A stretch of DNA of 21,664 nucleotides from contig JBBSEZ010000135.1 in NCBI GenBank assembly GCA_038239195.1, positions 1-21,664 of the forward strand. Reading direction: 5' to 3'. This document shows, piece after piece, positions 16,809 to 21,664 of this stretch; position 1 is the first letter of the stretch, and each line of letters opens with the position of its first letter. Made by a program: the position numbers and the translations under genes. This DNA is from JBBSEZ01 sp038239195 (GTDB taxonomy: Bacteria > Planctomycetota > Planctomycetia > Gemmatales > Gemmataceae). The notes beneath the pieces were generated by a model. The model saw nothing but the letters and a program-made list of their open reading frames with translations, did no database searches and was not told where the DNA came from.

Positions 16809-17407
16809 AATTCCCGTCCGGCGCTCAAGTGGGCCCGCAGCTTTTGCCGGGCATAATACAAGCGACTCATCACGGTCCCGATCGAGGTCCCCATGACGTC
16901 GGCGACTTCGCGGTAGCTGAGCCCGGCGTCGGCGTAGAGGACGAACGCTTGCCGCTGGGGCGCCGACAGGGTGGCGAGGGCCCGATCGAGCTGCCCGCGC
17001 AGGTCGGCCCGTTCCAGCCCCAGGCCCGCTTCGTCGGCGGACAGCAGGCGCTCGTGGACCGTCTCGCCGCTGTCGCCCTCCCGCGCAACGTCCAGGCTGA
17101 GCGTCTCGCGCCGCCCGCGCTGTCGCCCCAGGTCGAGGGAGGCGTTGCTGACCACGCGCAACAGCCAGGTCTTGAACGAGCTGCGGCCCTGGAAGCCTTG
17201 CAGATGGGTGAGGGCCTTGATGAAGCCCTCCTGGACGGCGTCCAGCGCGTCGGCCTCGTTGCCCAGGAGGCGGTGCGCCACGCGGTACGCCGGCTGGCGA
17301 TACCGGCGAAACAACTCGTCCAGGGCTGTCCGGTCCCCCGCCGCGGTGCGCTCGAGCAGTTGCTCGTCGCTCGGCACCGGCGGGCAGGCTGCGGGGCAGG
17401 CGGTCAT
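16805..17407 (-). CDS. ECF-type RNA polymerase sigma factor
   Basis: A 200-residue sigma-70-family extracytoplasmic-function factor. Region 2 is at about 26-95 (ALDELFRRYRQPAYRVAHRL, DALDAVQEGFIKAL, SSFKTWLLRVVSNASLD), which binds core polymerase and the -10 element. A linker of about 40 residues follows. Region 4 at about 136-190 ends in a helix-turn-helix (LSYREVADVMGTSIGTVMSRL) that reads the -35 element. Length is normal for the family. It heads a tight cluster with an overlapping anti-sigma gene and a secreted protein. The 1334-residue Lon-NACHT gene lies 126 bases upstream on the same strand, so read-through is possible. No clear autoregulated promoter was found in the gap. Confidence 0.94.
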   Translation of the reverse strand: MTACPAACPPVPSDEQLLERTAAGDRTALDELFRRYRQPAYRVAHRLLGNEADALDAVQEGFIKALTHLQGFQGRSSFKTWLLRVVSNASLDLGRQRGRRETLSLDVAREGDSGETVHERLLSADEAGLGLERADLRGQLDRALATLSAPQRQAFVLYADAGLSYREVADVMGTSIGTVMSRLYYARQKLRAHLSAGREL

Positions 17408-17533
17408 GGCGCGGTGGTGGCTCCCAAGGTAGTGACGGCCCGCGGAGGCTTCCTATTCAGACGATCTTAGCAGCGCGGCGCTCACCGGGCGAGAGCAACC
17501 CACCCCGGCTTGCTTGTCGTTTCGCGCTGCCCC

Positions 17534-20500
17534 TCACTTCATCTCTCCCTCCAGCCCCGCCTGCATCTCCTCCATCCACTCCTGCACCGCTGTCGGCGCC
17601 TCGCCGATGCCCACCGCCCGGCCGCGCCCCTCGAGCTGCCCCAGCGCCTCCGCGGCAGCCACGCGCACCAGCCGTCCCCCGTGGTCCAGCAGCCGCAGCA
17701 GGTCGGGCGCGGCATCGCGGACATGCAGCGTGCCAAGCGCCGTCGCCGCCGCCGCCTGCACGTACTCGTACCGATCCGCCAGCAGCCGGCGCAACAGCGG
17801 CGCTGCTTGCCACACTTGCAGCGCCTCCACCGCCCGTACCGCCGCCTCCGCCACCCGCCCCGAATGCTCCTCCAGCAGGAGCAGGAGCGCCGGCACCGCC
17901 TGGCGCGCCTGGAGCAGCTCGACCGCCCGCACCGCCGCCAGCACCCCCTCCTCGTTCGTGTCGTCGAACAGCTCCACCAGTTCGGCCCACGCCTCGCGCG
18001 CTTGCAGGGCCCCTAGCGCCGCCGCCGCCGCCACGCGCTCCTCGTCTTCCCCGCGCAGCAGGGCGAGCAAGGCCGGCACCGCCTCGCGCGCCTGGAGCAC
18101 CGCCAGCGCTGTCGCCGCCGCGGCCCGCCGGGGCGCGGGCCCTCCCACCAGCCGGGCCCGCAACAGCTCCTCGGTGCCGGGGGCATGGAGCACACCCAGG
18201 GCCTGGGCCGCCGCCGTGCGCACCGGCTCGATCGTGTCTTCGAGCGCGCGCAGCAACGCGGGGAGCGCCTCGGCCACCCGGAGGGCCCCCAGGGCCTGCG
18301 CCGCCGCCGCGCGCACCGACGCCGAGCCATTCCCCAGCCACCGGAGCAGCGCCTTCGTCTGCTCGGGCCCCTCGGTCCCCAGCGCCCCCAGCGCCTTCGC
18401 CGCCGCCTCGCGCACCAGATCGTGGCCCGTGTCGAGCGCGCGAACCAGCGCGGAAACCGCCTCGACTGCTTGCAGCGCCCCCAGGGCCGCCGCCGCTGCC
18501 TCCCCTTCCCACCAGCGCCCTTTTTCGAGTCGCCGCACCAGGTGCTCGATCGCCTCGTCGGCTTGCAGCGCCCCCAGCGCCGCCGCCGCCGTCAGCCGCA
18601 CCGCGTCCTCCGCGTCGTCGAGCCTGCCGAGCAAGGCGGGCACCGCCTCGCGCTCCTGGAGTGCCCCCAGCGCCGCCGCGGCGGCCACGCGCAGCGGCTT
18701 CGCGCCTTCGCGCAGTAGCCCGAGAAGCGGCCTCAGCGCGTCCCGCGCTTGCAGCGCCCCCAGCGCCCCCGCCGCGCCGACCGCCCCGCGCCCTTCGCGC
18801 AAGCACTCCAGGAGCGGGCCCACCGCCAAAGCGCCACACGCCAGCACCGGCGCCAGAAAGTGCTCCGGCGTCAGCCAGCCTGGCGGGCAGAGGTGCAGCG
18901 CCACCGCGCGCCGCGCCAGCCCCTCGCGCAGCTCGGCCGGGAAACGATCGTCCGCGTTGACCGCCACCAGCACCGCCAGCCGGAAGGGCCGGCAGAGCAG
19001 GTCGTCCTTGTTCTTCTGCAAGAGCGCCTTGACGAGCTCGGCCGCGCGGGCCCCGTCCAGCGCCCCACCCAGGAGCTGCAACACCGTTTGCCAGGCGTCC
19101 TCGTAAACGTGGTTCAGCAGCGGCCCCAGCCAGTCGGTGCGCCGGGCCAGGAAGCGCGCGACGAGGTGCTCCTGCACGGCGCGGTGCGTGAACAGGTAGG
19201 GCGCCCCCGGCACGTCCTCGCCGGCCGGGACGATCAGCCCCGCAGCGCAGAGGTCTTCGATGGGGTCGGCACGCGCCTGGTAGTCGGGGTGGCGGCGGAG
19301 CGCGCGGCCGACGGCGGTGGCCAGTTGCTCCAGGGAGAAGACCGCTGCCTCCGGCGAGCCTTTCCACAGGTGCCAGGCCACCGAGGTCGCGAAGGCGGCG
19401 AACTGCCCCTGCTGCAAGCGCGTCGGGCGCTGATGCGAGCGCTCCACCCAGACGGCCACCGCGTTCTCGACGAAGTCGGCGTAGAGCTCGGCCGGCCGCC
19501 GCCACGGACGCAGGGCTCGCCCCGCGCGCGCCGCCCCCTCCGCCGCCTGACACGCCAGCCGCAACAGCAGCGGGCTGCTCAGCGCCTGCCGCAGCAGCGG
19601 CTGGCCGCGCAGGTGCTTCAGCAGTTCCGCCCCGCGCTCGCCCCGGCCGCACCAGCGCTGCACCGCCTCGTTGATTTGCCCGTCATCGAGCCCCAGAAGC
19701 TCCAGTTGCTCCACGTCGGGCAGCGCCAGCGCCGGCCCCTGCGCGTTCGCCGCGCGCGAACTGAGCAGCAGCCCCACGTCGGGGTAGTCGCGGACGAACT
19801 CGCCCAGGGCGCCGAGAAGCCGCGGGCGCACCTTCGCCGGCACCTCCTCCAAGGAGTCCAGCGCCAGGAAGAACTGCCCGCTCACCAATTGCTCGTTCAG
19901 CCAGTCCTTCGTCTGCTGCGCCAGCCCGGCCCAGGCGGCCACGCGCCCGATCAGCACCTCGGCAAGCACGGCCTGCGGCTGCTCCGCGAGCGCCGCGGCC
20001 AGCTCGGCCGTACGCTCGAACACGACCGCCACGAGATCGTCCGGCCCACTCTGCTGCGTCAGCGCCTTCTCCAGCTCGTCCAGGCAGCGCCGGCGCGTTT
20101 CGGACCACAGCAACATGGTCTTGCCCTGGCCGGGCCCACCCAGCACCACCGCTCGCCTGGCGTTGGCCCGCGCTTGCTCCCACGCCAGCGCCGGGCGCTG
20201 CACCTCTTCCGGAGCGACCTCCTCCGACGGGGCGCTTTCCAAACCGTACTGCTCGGGGCGCAAGCGCGGCCGAGGGCCGCGCGCCGCGCGCAGCGGAACG
20301 AACTGCTCGGACAGTTCCCGGCCCGTGCGCCGGCGACACTCTTCTTCGATGCCGCGCACCTGACAGGCCAACAGGCGGCACACCTCGCCCAGCAGCCCGC
20401 TGGCGATGGGGATCGCTTCCGCGACCGTCGCGACCGCGTGGACGTCCTCCACGCCCGGCGCCCCGTTGCGGGCGCTCACCGCGTCCTCGCGCGGCACGAT

Positions 20501-21538
20501 GACGCGCGCGATGCGCGGGGCGTCGCGCGCGTCGCGCTCCGCCCACGCCGCCGCCACCTTGTGCTCGACCCAGCCGACCGACGAGACGTTGCCCGCCGCA
20601 TCGATGGCCCCTGTCATGGCGCATTGCGGGTCGAGCGGGCCGTTGCGCAATAGCTGCGTCAGCGCCACCGTCGCGGCCAGGCCCAGCGACGGCCCATCGA
20701 AGACGAGTAGGTCGCGGCCCTCGACCCACCAGCGTACGTCGCGGGCCCCCAGGCCGTCCGAAAGGGGCTCGTCGCACTGGGGCGAGGTCGATTGGCGGCC
20801 CGCCACGCCCCAGGCCACGTCCACGGCCTGGAGGAAGGCGCCCGTCATCGGCACCAGGCCCATGCGCGTCGGGTCGGGATACAGCTCGCCGGTGCCGTCC
20901 TCGACCAGTTCGACGTAGAGCCAGACCACTAGCCCGCGCTGGCCCTTGTGGCCCAGCAGCGGCACCTTGCGCCGGCGCACGGCGGGGCGCGGCCCCATGT
21001 CGAGCAAATAGCGCACGCAATCGCGGACGGGGGCGATTCGCCAGCGCTCGGGCGCCAGCCGCACGAGGCCCTTGAAGTGTTCTTCGAGGCGCGGAAGGGC
21101 GCCCGTCGAGGGGGAGCGCGCTTCGATCGATTCGGGGCTCGGCGCGGTTCCCAGCCACGCGGCGGCCGACAGGTGTGCCCAGTTCTGGAAGCGCGGCACG
21201 TCTTCCTGGCGCGCCGCCTGGATCGCCAGCGCCGCCCCGAGGGTGCCGCGCACGGCGCACAGCAGGCGCTCCACCTGCACGCCGCAGCCGTGATAGGTGG
21301 GGTCTTCGTGGTAGTAGTGCCGTGCGAATCGCGCGACGACCGCCTCCTGCGCCTGCTGCCACGCCTCGAAGAGCAAACGCGACGCCGGCTCCCGCAGCGC
21401 AGCGCGGCAGGCGTTGAGCAACGCCTGCGGGGCGGCGACGTATTGCCACGCCATCTTGCGCGTGGGGGCCGCGATCTGGCCCTGCGGCTGGGCCAGCAGG
21501 CGCAGCCGCTCCCAAACTTCGTCGTGCGATGGGCGCAT
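17534..21538 (-). CDS. Lon-type protease / NACHT NTPase / HEAT-repeat protein
   Basis: A 1334-residue multidomain protein. Residues about 1-200 are a helical region of unknown type. About 205-365 match the Lon (S16) proteolytic domain: Ser284 in FDGPSLG, then AMTGAIDAAGNVSSVGWVEHK with Lys327, then RVIVPRED. The 43-residue Ser-Lys spacing equals that of E. coli Lon. About 455-640 is a NACHT NTPase with Walker A GGPGQGKT (Lys473, Thr474), Walker B FFLALDSLEEVP (Asp561) and an SSR sensor near 590. FTHRAVQEHLVARFL near 783-797 is the usual NACHT winged-helix end. About 905-1305 holds 12-13 HEAT repeats of about 31 residues. No signal peptide is present. It reads as a STAND-type sensor with a protease effector. 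The ATG at 21538 has AGGAG upstream; the longer frame translates a repeat element. Confidence 0.88.
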   Translation of the reverse strand: MRPSHDEVWERLRLLAQPQGQIAAPTRKMAWQYVAAPQALLNACRAALREPASRLLFEAWQQAQEAVVARFARHYYHEDPTYHGCGVQVERLLCAVRGTLGAALAIQAARQEDVPRFQNWAHLSAAAWLGTAPSPESIEARSPSTGALPRLEEHFKGLVRLAPERWRIAPVRDCVRYLLDMGPRPAVRRRKVPLLGHKGQRGLVVWLYVELVEDGTGELYPDPTRMGLVPMTGAFLQAVDVAWGVAGRQSTSPQCDEPLSDGLGARDVRWWVEGRDLLVFDGPSLGLAATVALTQLLRNGPLDPQCAMTGAIDAAGNVSSVGWVEHKVAAAWAERDARDAPRIARVIVPREDAVSARNGAPGVEDVHAVATVAEAIPIASGLLGEVCRLLACQVRGIEEECRRRTGRELSEQFVPLRAARGPRPRLRPEQYGLESAPSEEVAPEEVQRPALAWEQARANARRAVVLGGPGQGKTMLLWSETRRRCLDELEKALTQQSGPDDLVAVVFERTAELAAALAEQPQAVLAEVLIGRVAAWAGLAQQTKDWLNEQLVSGQFFLALDSLEEVPAKVRPRLLGALGEFVRDYPDVGLLLSSRAANAQGPALALPDVEQLELLGLDDGQINEAVQRWCGRGERGAELLKHLRGQPLLRQALSSPLLLRLACQAAEGAARAGRALRPWRRPAELYADFVENAVAVWVERSHQRPTRLQQGQFAAFATSVAWHLWKGSPEAAVFSLEQLATAVGRALRRHPDYQARADPIEDLCAAGLIVPAGEDVPGAPYLFTHRAVQEHLVARFLARRTDWLGPLLNHVYEDAWQTVLQLLGGALDGARAAELVKALLQKNKDDLLCRPFRLAVLVAVNADDRFPAELREGLARRAVALHLCPPGWLTPEHFLAPVLACGALAVGPLLECLREGRGAVGAAGALGALQARDALRPLLGLLREGAKPLRVAAAAALGALQEREAVPALLGRLDDAEDAVRLTAAAALGALQADEAIEHLVRRLEKGRWWEGEAAAAALGALQAVEAVSALVRALDTGHDLVREAAAKALGALGTEGPEQTKALLRWLGNGSASVRAAAAQALGALRVAEALPALLRALEDTIEPVRTAAAQALGVLHAPGTEELLRARLVGGPAPRRAAAATALAVLQAREAVPALLALLRGEDEERVAAAAALGALQAREAWAELVELFDDTNEEGVLAAVRAVELLQARQAVPALLLLLEEHSGRVAEAAVRAVEALQVWQAAPLLRRLLADRYEYVQAAAATALGTLHVRDAAPDLLRLLDHGGRLVRVAAAEALGQLEGRGRAVGIGEAPTAVQEWMEEMQAGLEGEMK

Positions 21539-21588
21539 GATGCCTGCTCCTGCTGGCAACGCGTTCGGGGAGAGAAAAGGCCTGCTCA

Positions 21589-21664
21589 GGCGAGCGGCAG
21601 GAAACAGCCTCGCAGGACGGCTCACCTGAGCCGTCCTCAGCCTCGTAGGACGGCCCTCCTGAGC
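21589..21664 (+). repeat. Dispersed palindromic repeat, copy 4 (cut by window end)
   Basis: It starts GGCGAGCGGCAGGAAACAGC and holds a perfect 11-bp hairpin, AGGACGGCTCA-CC-TGAGCCGTCCT (21614-21637). A second start follows, GTAGGACGGCCCTCCTGAGC, which matches the arms of copy 3. The T-rich tail would lie beyond the window. It sits 51 bases before the ATG of the Lon-NACHT gene, so it may lie inside that gene's promoter region. Confidence 0.75.

Noticed and set aside
17457..19652. Alternative minus-strand frame over the HEAT region
   Set aside because: Almost wholly Gly, Ala and Arg. It is a frame shadow of the repeat-coding DNA of the 1334-residue protein.
21539..21625. N-terminal extension of the Lon-NACHT protein by 29 residues
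   Set aside because: These codons translate part of the dispersed repeat and the leader. The ATG at 21538 has its own AGGAG ribosome binding site.

Overview
The window looks like a chromosomal segment of a high-GC planctomycete, most likely in or near the Gemmataceae. This is inferred from gene style and not from a marker gene. The signs are very high GC, many HEAT-repeat proteins, a Uma2 nuclease, an HNH endonuclease paired with a small partner, an FHA protein, an ECF sigma/anti-sigma pair with a membrane anchor, a sigma-54 two-component pair, and secreted proteins of no known family. No rRNA, phage or transposase gene is visible.

Layout. 1-210: gene-free, with a degenerate repeat copy and a possible promoter. 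211-801 (+): FHA protein. 817-1449 (-): TPR-like protein. 1609-2475 (+): DMT/EamA transporter. 2472-2632: two inverted arms of GTGAC-type short repeats. 2647-3720 (+): saccharopine-dehydrogenase-like Rossmann protein. 3803-6043 (+): secreted dipeptidyl-peptidase-IV-like protease. 6057-6135: intact copy of a dispersed palindromic repeat. 6136-6687 (-): Uma2 nuclease. 6777-7319 (+): HutX/ChuX-like heme protein. 7333-7961 (-): HNH endonuclease and 74-residue partner, overlapping by 4 bp. 8042-9694 (-): ArnT/PMT-type glycosyltransferase. 9890-11857 (+): HEAT-repeat protein. 11862-11967: second full repeat copy with a long hairpin. 12045-12122: tRNA-like sequence. 12123-12443 (-): Cys-rich small protein. 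12603-15452 (+): histidine kinase and NtrC-type regulator. 15536-17407 (-): ECF sigma, anti-sigma and secreted protein. 17534-21538 (-): a 1334-residue protein. 21589-21664: a fourth repeat copy running off the end.

The most striking gene is the 1334-residue protein. It joins a Lon-type (S16) Ser-Lys protease domain, a NACHT/STAND NTPase and about 12-13 HEAT repeats. The putative catalytic Ser284 and Lys327 are 43 residues apart, the same spacing as Ser679/Lys722 of E. coli Lon. A protease effector, a signalling NTPase and a repeat sensor is the layout of STAND immune proteins. The gene lies just upstream of, and on the same strand as, an ECF sigma/anti-sigma/secreted-protein cluster. The CRISPR-linked CalpL Lon protease frees an ECF sigma factor by cleaving its inhibitor, so this neighbourhood suggests a testable protease-to-sigma circuit. 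That link is inference only.

The rest is mostly ordinary planctomycete content: envelope and transport genes, a secreted peptidase and two regulatory systems. They are punctuated by at least two kinds of intergenic repeat that sit against stop codons.
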